Shown: positions 8,326 through 17,172, counted from the stretch's first letter. The stretch is DNA of 64,000 bases from Bin87 sp965204685 (GCA_965204685.1 OZ242004.1:992001-1056000), one strand, 5' to 3'. The notes: generated from the letters alone by a model not told the origin. A program made the numbers and translations.

Positions 8326-8835
8326 TCGCAATTGCCAACTGGGTACGCATGAGGGCGTAGAGGAACAGAGACGACGCTTGAGTTGCAGATGTGGCGCCAG
8401 CAGCAGACAGGCGATGGCCACTGCTGGCGCGTGAGTTCAGATCAATTGGGCTATGGGCTGCCTCCGATATGCAGGGTGTGCAGGCGATGTTTTCCAGAGT
8501 GTTGACCAGGTTCCGAGCGGTTATCAGCCCTACGGCCGGAGGATTTGCGCTGGGTTTTTTGCTCTCATTTTCCATGTCTGAGGGCACGATGCCTGGAGCA
8601 TGGCGGGCTGTGGCGGGCCCGGTGGCCGAGGAGACTACACCGGTTAAAGTGACCGGCGGCAGTCCACTGCGAAGGCCGTTAGCGGCTGGGATGCTGATAG
8701 GGTTGGCCGTGAACGCTGGGAACCTGGTCGGTGGGACGGATTCATCGCCTGCAAGTCAATGATAGAGCATACGTTCTGCATACGGCAAGCGAGTGATGTC
8801 ATAGAGCTTTGGTCGTGTTTCGAGAGCGGGGCATT

Positions 8836-8863
8836 GGCATGGATGGACAGGATGGACGAGATT
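8836..8863. repeat. Dispersed repeat, family E (GGATGGACAGGAT)
   Basis: Reads GGCATGGATGGACAGGATGGACGAGATT. Related words occur at 22613-22641 and 63186-63220. It is a short direct-repeat-rich element of unknown role. Confidence 0.45.
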
Positions 8864-8896
8864 TCATGGGCTGTTATCGGGTTGCCTTCGCAGCGG

Positions 8897-10075
8897 TCAG
8901 GATGCTTGCCGGTCGGCAGGGTTGGTGGCGACCGAGGTGTCGTAGGCTTGGTCAGGCGGGTCGGGGTTGCCGGTGGACGAGGGGGGATGATCCGCCGCGT
9001 CCCATTCCTGAACGACGTAGCTCAGCACCCGATAGCCGGCGGCAGTGAACGGAGCGGCAACCAGGACGCCCCAGAACCCGAGGAAGAGGCCGAATATCGC
9101 CAGGGCGAGGATAACCGCCAGCGGATGCAGTCCCAGGGCCTGGCCCTGCAATCTGGGTGCGATCAGGGTGTTCTGCAAGGCTTGCAGGATCAGATACAAG
9201 GCGATGACCAGCGGGGCCTTGGTCCAGTCAGTGACCAGCGTGACGATGGCGGCAATGACCAGCGAGATAGTCGGGCCGACGATGGGGACCAACTCCCCAA
9301 CGAAGGCCACGATGGCCAGGATGGTGGCTGCGGACACGCCCATGGCCCACAGAGCCAAACCGGTTATCACCCCGATCATGGCACCCAGGAGCAACTGGAC
9401 GCGCAGGTACATGCCGATGGATTCGCCCGAGAGGCGGGCAATTTCGCACAGATCGTCGCGCAGCGAGCGGGGCAGAAGACGGCGCACCCCGCGACCTATC
9501 CCGTCCGGCTCGGCTAGCAGGTAGAACAGGATGATGGGCACCGTGGCCAGCGAGACCACCAGGCCCACGCCGGTTTGCAGGATCTGGAACAGCCGAACAA
9601 GGGCCTGGTTCAACCCCTCGATCAGCGCCTGCTGGATTTCCTGCAAGCGCGGATCGATCATCTCCCGGATGTTGGGCGGGACGCGACTTTCGTACTCGGC
9701 GACGGCCTGGCGGTAGATCTGCTGCGTTTCGGCCACCAAGTCAGGGGCCTGCTCCACCAGGGCCGCAGACTGGTCGATTATCCGCAGCACTCCCACTGCC
9801 AGGACGATCAATACGGCCAGGATCACCAGCAGGAGCAGCAGGGCAGCGGTGGCCATGCGCGTGACCCGTGGCCAGCGGCGTCCCAGAGGCGTCCGCCGTT
9901 CTGCGGCGTTGACCAAAGGCAGCAGCAGGTAGGCCACCAGGCCGCTGAGCAGGAAGGGCAACAGCACGGCCAGCAGTTGCCAGATTACGACCAGCGCGAC
10001 GACGGCGACGGCCAACGCGGTCAGCAAGCGAAACCGGCGGGACGCCGTGGGCGATAGTTGCGGAAGTGAGAACAT
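8897..10075 (-). CDS. AI-2E family transporter (UPF0118/PF01594-type permease)
   Basis: 392 residues with about eight hydrophobic spans: two near the N-terminus (RLLTALAVAVVALVV; LLLPFLLSGLVAYLLLPLV), a pair at about 75-100, then after a soluble central helical domain the conserved motif LVGPTISLVIAAIVTLV-like GELVPIVGPT and the terminal LGFWGVLVAAPFTAAGY. This is the family of PerM/YdiK-like proteins, proposed to export autoinducer-2 or act as ion antiporters; substrate cannot be read from sequence. The C-terminal 40 residues are polar. Single gene, transcribed away from the thioredoxin-like gene. Confidence 0.88.
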   Translation of the reverse strand: MFSLPQLSPTASRRFRLLTALAVAVVALVVIWQLLAVLLPFLLSGLVAYLLLPLVNAAERRTPLGRRWPRVTRMATAALLLLLVILAVLIVLAVGVLRIIDQSAALVEQAPDLVAETQQIYRQAVAEYESRVPPNIREMIDPRLQEIQQALIEGLNQALVRLFQILQTGVGLVVSLATVPIILFYLLAEPDGIGRGVRRLLPRSLRDDLCEIARLSGESIGMYLRVQLLLGAMIGVITGLALWAMGVSAATILAIVAFVGELVPIVGPTISLVIAAIVTLVTDWTKAPLVIALYLILQALQNTLIAPRLQGQALGLHPLAVILALAIFGLFLGFWGVLVAAPFTAAGYRVLSYVVQEWDAADHPPSSTGNPDPPDQAYDTSVATNPADRQAS

Positions 10076-10209
10076 GGGCGATCAGGGCGGGGCCGAAGCC
10101 GGGCGCAGGGATAATAACCCAGTGGAGCGCGCTTAACAAGGCAAAGTGGCTATGCTGGTAGCGTTCCATAACAGGATGGGCGGGATTTTCAGACGCAAAG
10201 GATGCTTGG

Positions 10210-10234
10210 ATTCCGGCTTTCGCCGGAATGACGG
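10210..10234. repeat. Palindromic repeat, family A
   Basis: ATTCCGGCTTTCGCCGGAATGACGG: the commonest short palindrome in the window (CCGGC/GCCGG arms, CTTTC-type loop). Other copies lie at 17147, 17224, 31561, 31638, 39319, 39396, 40007 and 40094. Confidence 0.8.
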
Positions 10235-10306
10235 ATACTGGTGGTCGCAGAGAAATAATCGAATGGCCCTAGGCTATGCTACAGGGTCATTCAGTCTTCC
10301 CATTTG

Positions 10307-10410
10307 GTCATTGCGAGCTAAGCGTGGCAATCTCGTTGACGTAGTGTCGGGTCGCAGCGAGCAACTGCGAACCCACGAGATTGCCGCGTCGCTACGCTCC
10401 TCGCAATGAC
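10307..10410. repeat. Inverted-repeat element, family C (CATTGCGAG...CTCGCAATGA)
   Basis: 104 bases whose ends are inverted (GTCATTGCGAGC / CTCGCAATGAC). An internal inverted pair GTGGCAATCTCG / CGAGATTGCCGCG lies inside. It is bracketed by near-identical 15-base words CCCT(A/G)GGCTATGCTA at 10267 and 10421. A second copy is at 39180-39286. The shape is that of a small non-autonomous mobile palindrome. Confidence 0.7.
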
Positions 10411-10488
10411 AACCGAAAGACCCTGGGCTATGCTAACCTTGTTGGTACCGATAAATTTACGGATTTCTCCGAGAGGAGCATAGACACC

Positions 10489-11034
10489 ATGAAGACCATG
10501 ATATTGGCGATAGTGGGCCTGGTGATGATACTGCCGGCCGCCGCCTGTGGGGGTGGGGCTACGGATGGGGACGCCCAGCCGTCCGAGCCCGTGGAGACGA
10601 TCTACGATTTCAACATTTCGCTCTACCAGGGCAGTGAAGAGTTGGGATCGGAGATGGTGGCGGTCTCCGACCTGCGGGGCCAACCGATGGTGCTGAACTT
10701 CTGGGCGGGCCTGTGTCCGCCCTGCCGGGCGGAGATGCCGGAATTCCAGGCATTCGCCGACGAATACGAGGGCCGGGCGACGCTGATCGGGGTTGACCTG
10801 GGCCAATCCTTCGTACTGGGCAGTGAGGAAGATGCCATCGCCCTGCTGCAGGAACTAGGGGTGACCTACCCGGCCGGTGCGCCTGACGATGAGAACCTGG
10901 CGCGTGAGTTGGGCGTGCTGGGCTTGCCGGCGACCTTTTTCGTGGCGGCCGACGGCAGCTTGCATCGCAAGTGGCAGGGTGTGCTGAACGGCGAGAAACT
11001 TGCAGAGATCACCGACGAAATGCTGGCGCAGTAG
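10489..11034 (+). CDS. Thioredoxin-like (TlpA/ResA-type) lipoprotein
   Basis: 181 residues from ATG 10489 (GAGAGGAG about 9 bases upstream; earlier in-frame starts run into the family C repeat). A hydrophobic leader ends with AAAC (Cys20), consistent with a lipoprotein. The redoxin domain begins at about 38; the active site is CPPC (Cys76-Cys79, in FWAGLCPPCRAEMPEF). The cis-Pro region is LGLPATFFVAADGSL. TlpA/ResA proteins reduce or exchange disulfides on the outer face of the membrane, for example during cytochrome c maturation; a c-type cytochrome is encoded at 62319, although far away. Confidence 0.85.
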   Translation: MKTMILAIVGLVMILPAAACGGGATDGDAQPSEPVETIYDFNISLYQGSEELGSEMVAVSDLRGQPMVLNFWAGLCPPCRAEMPEFQAFADEYEGRATLIGVDLGQSFVLGSEEDAIALLQELGVTYPAGAPDDENLARELGVLGLPATFFVAADGSLHRKWQGVLNGEKLAEITDEMLAQ

Positions 11035-11055
11035 GCTGGCAACGGGGGATACGGT

Positions 11056-12009
11056 ATGGCTGACAACACGATCACCTTCGGATGCAACCTGAGCGTGGAC
11101 GACTTCTGGGACCTGCCGGATTTCGCCAGGAGGGCCGAGGACCTGGGGTTCGACCGGGTGGCGATAGGGGAGCACGTGATGGACGGGAACCCGCCGCGTC
11201 CCACGGTGATGGGGTTGCCGGCGATGGCGGCGGCGGCCGGAGCGACCACGCGGCTGCGCGTGCTCACGGGGATCGTGATCGCGCCGCTGTACCATCCGGT
11301 GATGCTGGCCAAGCTGGTGGCCACGGTGGACCAGATTTCGGGCGGGCGGCTGGACTTCGGCATCGGTATCAGCGGGCAGCGGGACACGCGGGCGGAGTTC
11401 GACGCGTTGGAGATCCCGGTCAACACGCGGGGTCGGCGGACCGACGAGATGCTGCGGGCGATGAAGCAGTTGTGGACGGAGGACCACGTCTCCTACCACG
11501 GGCGGTTTTTCAACTACGACGACGTGACGCTGGAGCCCAAGCCGCACCAGCAACCTTACCCGCCCATCTGGGTGGCAGGACGCAGCGACGCGGCGGTGCG
11601 TCGGGCGGCGATCGCCGGCGATGGGTGGTATCCGTACCTGTTCACGGTGAACCGGCTCCGGCGGTCCAACACCAGCGTGCGGGAGATGGCCGAACACGCC
11701 GGGCGCGACCTGAGCCGGTTCCACTGGGGACTGAACCAGCCCACGGCCATCGACGAGGATCCAGACAAGGCCCTTGAAACGGCCATTGCCCACATCGGGC
11801 AGCGTTACGTGACGCCGGAGCGGAGCGCCGAGGACATCGCGCGGGCGCTGTGCATCACCGGCAACGCCGAGGACTGCATTGGAGCGGTGCAGGAGCGGAT
11901 TGACGCGGGCGTGCGGGACTTCGTGTTCGGGTTCCTAGCCGGGGAGGCCGACGACTACTTTCGGCAGATGGAGCTGTTCTCGAGCCGGGTGCTTTCGCAT
12001 TTCAAGTAA
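11056..12009 (+). CDS. LLM-class (luciferase-like) flavin/F420-dependent oxidoreductase
   Basis: 317 residues in the bacterial-luciferase TIM-barrel superfamily. Typical blocks: LGFDRVAIGEHVMDG, TTRLRVLTGIVIAPLYHPVMLAKLVATVDQISGGRLDFGIG (given here in pieces), then PYPPIWVAGRSDAAVRRAA. Enzymes of this class use F420 or FMNH2 to oxidise or mono-oxygenate diverse organic substrates. It starts 21 bases after the thioredoxin-like gene and has GGGGGATACGGT before the ATG. One of five paralogues in the window. Confidence 0.88.
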   Translation: MADNTITFGCNLSVDDFWDLPDFARRAEDLGFDRVAIGEHVMDGNPPRPTVMGLPAMAAAAGATTRLRVLTGIVIAPLYHPVMLAKLVATVDQISGGRLDFGIGISGQRDTRAEFDALEIPVNTRGRRTDEMLRAMKQLWTEDHVSYHGRFFNYDDVTLEPKPHQQPYPPIWVAGRSDAAVRRAAIAGDGWYPYLFTVNRLRRSNTSVREMAEHAGRDLSRFHWGLNQPTAIDEDPDKALETAIAHIGQRYVTPERSAEDIARALCITGNAEDCIGAVQERIDAGVRDFVFGFLAGEADDYFRQMELFSSRVLSHFK

Positions 12010-12034
12010 CCGCCGCCGGTTCGGCGGGGTTATA

Positions 12035-12547
12035 ATGCTGCCAGATTTCAGGACAATATTGGTCGCCCTGTGGGCGCCGGCGCTGGCTGGGGCGCTGGCG
12101 ATCGCGGCGACGTGGCTGGTGTGGTATTTCACGGCGATACCCTGCACCATTGAGACTGCGGCTGAGTTGATGTGCCGGCCAGGTCCTGTATCAAGGTACA
12201 TCTCAACATCGGTACTTCACCATTGCTTCATCCACGGCAGCATTGCCGCAGCCATCGTCGGAGGGCCTGACATCATGCTTTTCTTACGCGAGCGACATCG
12301 CAACAACCAAATGATGGAATTTATACAGACCACCCTGGAGCAGATGGCTGAAGAGCGTCGGCAAGCCGCTGAGGAACGTCGTCAGGCTGAGGAACGGGCG
12401 GCCGAGGAACGTCGTCAGGCTGAGGAACGGGCGGCCGAGGAACGTCGTCAGGCTGCGGCACAGGCGGCCGCTCAGCAGGAAGCGTTTCTGGAAGCATTGA
12501 ATCGTCTGACCGAGGCCATCGCCCAGAACGGGCGCAACCGTCAATAG
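12035..12547 (+). CDS. Membrane-anchored coiled-coil protein with Glu/Arg/Ala repeats
   Basis: 170 residues. Residues about 8-34 form one hydrophobic helix and a second weaker hydrophobic segment lies near 67-85. The C-terminal half is a highly charged helix built from the 11-residue unit AEERAAEERRQ, encoded by two exact 33-bp direct repeats (12386-12451) plus imperfect copies. It probably forms a coiled coil in the cytoplasm. No known domain. It lies between two luciferase-like oxidoreductases on the same strand, so it may be co-transcribed with them. Confidence 0.6.
   Translation: MLPDFRTILVALWAPALAGALAIAATWLVWYFTAIPCTIETAAELMCRPGPVSRYISTSVLHHCFIHGSIAAAIVGGPDIMLFLRERHRNNQMMEFIQTTLEQMAEERRQAAEERRQAEERAAEERRQAEERAAEERRQAAAQAAAQQEAFLEALNRLTEAIAQNGRNRQ
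12386..12451 (+). repeat. Two exact 33-bp tandem repeats inside a coding region
   Basis: Two identical 33-base units at 12386-12418 and 12419-12451, each beginning GCTGAGGAACGGGCGGCCGA and each encoding 11 residues (AEERAAEERRQ). Imperfect flanking copies extend the array. Copy number could vary by slippage without breaking the frame. Confidence 0.9.
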
Positions 12548-12581
12548 CTCCGATGGCTCAGACAACTACCGAGGCTTGCGC

Positions 12582-13592
12582 ATGAAATTTGGCATCTACA
12601 GTTCCATCGCGGACCCGCCGGCCGGGGAGAACCTGGCGCTGCGGGTCGATGAAGTGGTGGCAGAGGCGAAGCTGGCAGAGAAGTCCGGCTTTGACTCGTG
12701 CTTCTTCGGGGAGCATCACCAGGACAAGGACGGGTTTTTACCCTCGCCGCTGATCGTGTCGGCGGCGGTGGCGGCGCAGACCACGACGCTGAACCTGGGG
12801 ACCTCGGTGATCCTGCTGCCTTTGCACCATCCGGTTCACCTGGCGGAGGACGTGATCACGCTGGACATCGTGTCGCGGGGACGGTTCATCCTGGGCGTGG
12901 GTCTTGGTTACCAGCCGGTGGACTTCCGGACGTTTGACATCGCCATCGAGCAGCGAGTGAGCCGGTTCGAGGAGGAGATCGAGATCATCCGGCAGTGCTG
13001 GAGTGGCGAGCGGTTTTCGTTCTCCGGCGAGCACTTCAACCTGGACGACATAACGATCACGCCCAAGCCGTACTCGGATCCGGCACCACCGCTGTGGATC
13101 GGGGCGAGCCGCACGCCGGGAGCGCGGCGGGCCGGCCGGATCGCGGACGGTTTTGTGGCCGGTCCCAGCACCGACCTGGAGAGCACTATCGCGCTTACCA
13201 GCGCCTACCAGCGGGCCGCGGAGGAAGCCGGCAAAGAGCCGGTCACCTGCCTGATGCGCGACGCCTGGGTCGCTGAAACCCGGGCCGAAGCCGAGCGGGT
13301 GTACGGACCCGAGGTCATCGACGCCTACAAATACTATTGGCGCAACGGGCTGAACGAGTTCCGCCGCTACACTGAGGAATCGCAGATCAACATCGACAAC
13401 CTCGGCCCGGACCGGCTGATCCTGGGCGAGCCGCAGGAAGTAGTGGACGAGTTCCACCGCTGGAAGGAAGCCACGGGAGCCGACTATTTCCTGCTGCGTC
13501 TGCGGCACGCCCACTCGGGCGGGCCGCCTCACGAGCGCATCATGGAGGCGATCCAGCTGTTTGGCGAGGAAGTGATTCCGCACTGCCAGTGA
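12582..13592 (+). CDS. LLM-class flavin/F420-dependent oxidoreductase
   Basis: 336 residues from ATG 12582 (GAGG 8 bases upstream; a TTG six bases earlier is less likely). The N-terminus MKFGIYSSIADPP and blocks KSGFDSCFFGEHHQD, LNLGTSVILLPLHHPVHLAED, GRFILGVGLGYQPVDF and PPLWIGASRTPGARRAGRIADGF place it in the luciferase-like family. The EHH motif is typical of the subgroup closest to bacterial luciferase alpha-like monooxygenases. Substrate unknown. It belongs to a plus-strand cluster with the gene at 11056 and the coiled-coil gene between them. Confidence 0.88.
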   Translation: MKFGIYSSIADPPAGENLALRVDEVVAEAKLAEKSGFDSCFFGEHHQDKDGFLPSPLIVSAAVAAQTTTLNLGTSVILLPLHHPVHLAEDVITLDIVSRGRFILGVGLGYQPVDFRTFDIAIEQRVSRFEEEIEIIRQCWSGERFSFSGEHFNLDDITITPKPYSDPAPPLWIGASRTPGARRAGRIADGFVAGPSTDLESTIALTSAYQRAAEEAGKEPVTCLMRDAWVAETRAEAERVYGPEVIDAYKYYWRNGLNEFRRYTEESQINIDNLGPDRLILGEPQEVVDEFHRWKEATGADYFLLRLRHAHSGGPPHERIMEAIQLFGEEVIPHCQ

Positions 13593-13635
13593 GACAAGCG
13601 GAATTGAGCGCGTGAAGACTAGCAAGGGGGGTCTA

Positions 13636-13983
13636 ATGATTGAGAACGCCGAACTGATTGCGATTATTGCTCTGCTGGGCACGCTGTTTATAAGCGCCGT
13701 AGGCGCAGCCTTCGCGCTGGGAGGTCTGCCAAGACGGGGCGAGTTCAATGAAATGCGCAAAGAAGTAGGTGCCCTGCGCAAAGAAATGAACGATAAAATT
13801 GACGCCTCTAACAAGGAACTTTCCGCCAAGATTGAGGAGTCCCACGCGAACCTGGTGGCCGAAATTCGGCGCAGCCATCAGCAGCTGCTGCGCGCCCTGA
13901 TCAACCACCGGCACCTGGAACCCGACGGCGAACCCATCTTCAGCGAACCGCCCGACACCGAATTGGTCGCAGCTGACGACTAA
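13636..13983 (+). CDS. Small membrane-anchored coiled-coil protein
   Basis: 115 residues from ATG 13636 (AAGGGGGG just upstream). A single N-terminal hydrophobic helix (about 5-29) is followed by a long charged helix with repeated hydrophobic spacing (EFNEMRKEVGALRKEMNDKI, then KELSAKIEESHANLVAEI) and a Pro/acidic tail. The architecture resembles the coiled-coil gene at 12035 but without its repeats. No family assigned; the position 43 bases after a luciferase-like gene suggests a shared transcript. Confidence 0.55.
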   Translation: MIENAELIAIIALLGTLFISAVGAAFALGGLPRRGEFNEMRKEVGALRKEMNDKIDASNKELSAKIEESHANLVAEIRRSHQQLLRALINHRHLEPDGEPIFSEPPDTELVAADD

Positions 13984-14011
13984 ACTGCAACTACCCACAG
14001 GAGAATTCATC

Positions 14012-14572
14012 ATGCCTCGTTTCCCCATCGCGTCCCGGGATGCCGTGCCACCGGAACAAGTTGACACTTTTGACGCTATCGTATCCGCACGCGGCGGAGA
14101 GGTGCCTGAGTTCGGGCCCATCGCCGTGCAGCTCCACGTGCCGGAGATCGCCCAGCGGGGCGAGGTTTTGCGGGATTACCTCCGAGCGGGTGGTTCTACG
14201 CTGCCCGACAACGTGGCGGAACTCGCCATGATAACCACCGCCCGCGAGCTGGACTGCCAGTTCATCTGGCACGCCCACGCCGCGGCCGGACGCCGGGCGG
14301 GCCTCAGCGACGCATTGGTAGACGCCTTGCGCGACAAGCAGGAATTGCCCCCGTTGTCGTCCGCTGAATCGGCGGTCATCAACTACGGCAGGGAGTTCTT
14401 CCGCACGCGGCGGGTGTCGCAGGAGACGTTCGACGCGGCGCGAGCTGAATTCGGCGACCGAGGGTTGATCGAGCTGACCAACCTGATGGGGTACTACTCG
14501 GTGCTGGCGTTCAACATCAACGCCTTCGAGCAGCTGCCGCCGGCGTCGGACGAGCCGTTTTTGCCGGTGTAG
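14012..14572 (+). CDS. Carboxymuconolactone decarboxylase (CMD/AhpD-like) family protein
   Basis: 186 residues, closely paralogous to the protein at 2493-3059 (both start MxRxPxASRxxxPxxQ, share ELAMxxxARELDCQFIWHAHAA and SAVINYGREF). The AhpD CxxC is again reduced to one Cys followed by QFIWHAH. An excellent GGAGAATTCATC ribosome site precedes the ATG. It lies directly downstream of the luciferase-like/coiled-coil cluster, so it may act on products of those oxidoreductases; that link is inferred from position only. Confidence 0.8.
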   Translation: MPRFPIASRDAVPPEQVDTFDAIVSARGGEVPEFGPIAVQLHVPEIAQRGEVLRDYLRAGGSTLPDNVAELAMITTARELDCQFIWHAHAAAGRRAGLSDALVDALRDKQELPPLSSAESAVINYGREFFRTRRVSQETFDAARAEFGDRGLIELTNLMGYYSVLAFNINAFEQLPPASDEPFLPV

Positions 14573-14583
14573 GTGCCAGAGTT

Positions 14584-15660
14584 TTGGCCGAGAAAATCTA
14601 CATACGCAACGACAGCGGTGGGTTGGAACCGCTAGTCGAGGAGCGATTCGAAACGGAAGAATTGCTCCAGGAGTTGATTGGACAGCACCCCGAGCTACTG
14701 GCGGGCGAGCAGATGCGTCCGGCGGACCCGCTGCGTTGGATCCTAATCAAGCGGGAAATGCCGGTGGAAGGCTGGGCAGTTGATCACTTGCTGGTTGACC
14801 AGCACTCTCGCCCCACACTGGTCGAGGTAAAACGGGGTTCAAACCGGGAAATTCGCCGCAACGTAGTGGGGCAGATGCTGGACTATGCGGCCACCGCTGC
14901 AAGCGTATGGTCGGAACGCGATATACGGCAGGTTTTTGAAGAGAGCTCGGACGATCCGGACGGTGAAATCGGTGCTTTGATTGGTGTCGACAACGAACCT
15001 AACGTTGACACTTTTTGGGAACAAGTGGCGACTAACCTAGACGCCAATCGGTTACGTTTGCTTTTCGTAGCGGACGAAATACCCGCCGAGTTGGAGAGGG
15101 TGGTCAAGTTCCTGAACGAACAAACCCGGGACAACCTTGAGGTTTTGGCGGTAGAAGTTAAGCAGTACCCTGGGTCGTTCGGTCATGCACTAGTTTCACG
15201 AGTAATCGGACAGGTGGACGCGCCGAGCAGCAGTAATACCAGAAGCCCGAATTTGAGCCGCAATGAACTTCTTGACGCATTCCGTCCGGATGTGCGTGAT
15301 GCGATGCTTTCGTTACTTGATTCGGTAACGAATGCCGGTGGAGAGTTGCGCTATAGGAGAACCGCCATCACGGTCAGGGGACACAGTTCCAGGTGGGAGC
15401 GACCCCTATATCTGGCCCGGTTTTACGTACCGGACGGGGGCCGTTTCGAGTTTACAGTCGATTACACGGATGGACTCCCCGAAGAGTTGCGCACGTTCCA
15501 GAAAGAGTACGTAGGTCAGTTCAGCGGTGACGAGTTCATATCCGCCATGAATCGTAACTGGGGTGAGGGGTGGGTAGTCGATTCCGACAACTTTGTTAAG
15601 CACATTGATTTGTTGATTGGCCGATTGTGCTCTGCCTTGTCCGAGTTGGCGGAGTTGTAA
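14584..15660 (+). CDS. PD-(D/E)XK nuclease-like protein (NucS/DUF91- or DUF4268-like N-terminal domain)
   Basis: 358 residues from a TTG at 14584 (AGGTG about 8 bases upstream; the first ATG is 43 codons downstream and would remove part of the domain). The N-terminal half carries a restriction-like core: Asp67 in AVDHLLVD, Glu81-x-Lys83 in TLVEVKRGSN, then QMLDYAA with Gln97. This matches the D-ExK-Q arrangement of endonuclease-like domains. The C-terminal half (about 210-358) has no recognised domain. It directly follows the CMD gene, but its own AT-richer composition suggests a separate origin. A DNA repair or defence role is plausible but not shown. Confidence 0.6.
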   Translation: MAEKIYIRNDSGGLEPLVEERFETEELLQELIGQHPELLAGEQMRPADPLRWILIKREMPVEGWAVDHLLVDQHSRPTLVEVKRGSNREIRRNVVGQMLDYAATAASVWSERDIRQVFEESSDDPDGEIGALIGVDNEPNVDTFWEQVATNLDANRLRLLFVADEIPAELERVVKFLNEQTRDNLEVLAVEVKQYPGSFGHALVSRVIGQVDAPSSSNTRSPNLSRNELLDAFRPDVRDAMLSLLDSVTNAGGELRYRRTAITVRGHSSRWERPLYLARFYVPDGGRFEFTVDYTDGLPEELRTFQKEYVGQFSGDEFISAMNRNWGEGWVVDSDNFVKHIDLLIGRLCSALSELAEL

Positions 15661-15675
15661 ACAGGCGGTGTAACG

Positions 15676-17133
15676 ATGGACCCCCTGATCGCCACCGCCC
15701 TTGATACCGCCCGGGCTCGGGGGGCGGAGTATGCTGACATCCGGTTGGTGTCGAACCGGGAGCAGCGGATTGTGGTGCGGAACGGGGTGGTGGAGACGAT
15801 GACCGCCGATGAGTCGGTGGGGCTGGGGATACGGGCGGTGTTTCAGGGGGCCTGGGGGTTCGCGTCGACGCGGGAGCTGACCGGCGAGGCGGCGGACCAG
15901 GCGGCGGCGCAAGCGGTGCAGATCGCGCGGGCGTCGGCGAGCCAGAACGGGGCAGGAATGACGGTTGAGCAGTTGTTGGGCTCGCCCGTGTCCAGCCGGG
16001 GCAGCTATACAACGCCGATCACCGTCGATCCGTTTGCGGTGCCGCTGGAGGACAAGCTGGCCCTGCTGCTGGAGGCGGACCGGGAGATGGCAGCAGTGCC
16101 GCAAGTCACGGCGCGGATGGCCAACGTGGTGTTCATACGGGAAGAGCGTACCTTCGCCAACACCGAGGGGGCGCTGGTGACCCAGACCATATACGAGGCC
16201 GGCGGCGGAGTGCAGGCGACGGCAGTGGGCAACGGCGAGACCCAGCGGCGCTCGTATCCGCAATCCCACGGGCGGCAGCAGGGTTGCGCCGGGTGGGAGT
16301 ATGTGGTGGCCATGGACCTGCCGGGCAACGCGCGGCGAACGGCCGAGGATGCGGCGGAGTTGCTGACCGCCGAGCCGTGTCCGTCGAACATCCACACCGA
16401 CCTGATCATCGACAGCAGCCAGTTGGCGCTGCAGATCCACGAGTCCTGCGGTCACGCGGTGGAGCTGGACCGGGCGCTGGGGGACGAGGCCGCGTTCGCC
16501 GGGACGTCGTTCCTGACGCCTGATCTGCTCAATGATTTCCGGTACGGGTCGGAGCAGGTGAACATCACCGCCGACAGCACCAGCGCCACCGGGCTGGGCA
16601 CATTCGGGTGGGACGACGAGGGACTGCCGGCGCAGGCGACGGACATCATCCGCAACGGGCAATTCGTAGGCTACCTGATGAGCCGGGAGTCGGCGACGCG
16701 GCTGGGTATGCCGTCCAACGGGTGTATGCGGGCGTCCTCGTGGAACCGGATACCGCTGATTCGCATGACCAACGTGAGCCTGGAGCCGGGCGAGTGGTCG
16801 CTGGAGGACCTGATCGCCGACACCGACGACGGGATCTACCTGGAGACCAACCGGTCGTGGTCGATTGACGACCGGCGGTACAACTTCCAGTTCGGCACCG
16901 AGGTCGGGCGCGAGATCAAGAACGGCAAGCTGGGTCGATTGCTGCGCAACTGCACGTACACCGGGATCACGCCAGAGTTCTGGCGGAGTTGCGACGCCGT
17001 ATGCGGGCCAGAGTCGTGGCAACTCTGGGGAACGCCACGATGCGGCAAGGGCCAGCCGGGACAGATCGCGCACACCAGCCACGGGGCGAGTCCGTCGCGG
17101 TTCCGCAACGTGCGCGTCGGCGTGATGCGGTAG
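15676..17133 (+). CDS. tldD: TldD-like metalloprotease (U62 family)
   Basis: 485 residues. The TldD/PmbA N-terminal domain (ARGAEYADIRLVSNREQRIVVRNGVVE) leads to the metal-binding HExxxH motif HESCGH at residues 255-260, followed by VELD, as expected for the catalytic TldD subunit. Later blocks GRLLRNCTYTGITPEFW and the C-terminal NVRVGVM resemble the family. TldD/TldE heterodimers degrade unfolded peptides and mature peptide antibiotics. AGGCGGTG before the ATG gives the start. It forms a pair with the PmbA-like gene at 17282, separated by 148 bases that hold two family A palindromes. Confidence 0.88.
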   Translation: MDPLIATALDTARARGAEYADIRLVSNREQRIVVRNGVVETMTADESVGLGIRAVFQGAWGFASTRELTGEAADQAAAQAVQIARASASQNGAGMTVEQLLGSPVSSRGSYTTPITVDPFAVPLEDKLALLLEADREMAAVPQVTARMANVVFIREERTFANTEGALVTQTIYEAGGGVQATAVGNGETQRRSYPQSHGRQQGCAGWEYVVAMDLPGNARRTAEDAAELLTAEPCPSNIHTDLIIDSSQLALQIHESCGHAVELDRALGDEAAFAGTSFLTPDLLNDFRYGSEQVNITADSTSATGLGTFGWDDEGLPAQATDIIRNGQFVGYLMSRESATRLGMPSNGCMRASSWNRIPLIRMTNVSLEPGEWSLEDLIADTDDGIYLETNRSWSIDDRRYNFQFGTEVGREIKNGKLGRLLRNCTYTGITPEFWRSCDAVCGPESWQLWGTPRCGKGQPGQIAHTSHGASPSRFRNVRVGVMR

Positions 17134-17146
17134 CTGCCAAAACAAC

Positions 17147-17172
17147 CGTCATTCCGGCAAAAGCCGGAATCC
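17147..17172. repeat. Palindromic repeat, family A
   Basis: CCGTCATTCCGGCAAAAGCCGGAATCC, in inverse orientation to the copy at 17224. The two copies face each other in the gap between tldD-like and pmbA-like genes. Confidence 0.8.

Larger units (their letters stand above)
8284..8896. other. Gene-poor 613-base stretch with repeat fragments
   Basis: No convincing gene. Open frames on both strands (8391-8762 plus, 8243-8587 minus) have weak ribosome sites and no recognisable domain. The stretch contains a family B palindrome (8307-8325) and a family E fragment (8836-8863). It may be a decayed gene. Confidence 0.4.

Noticed and set aside
8391..8762. A 123-codon plus-strand frame with a hydrophobic stretch
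   Set aside because: No ribosome site, no recognisable family, competing frame on the other strand; likely chance or decayed DNA.
12386..12451. 33-bp tandem repeats as a regulatory or CRISPR-like array
   Set aside because: They lie in frame in a coding region and encode a regular coiled-coil unit, with no spacers.
15406..17145. Long minus-strand frame opposite the TldD gene
   Set aside because: Arg/Pro/His-rich shadow of a real gene with HExxxH on the plus strand.
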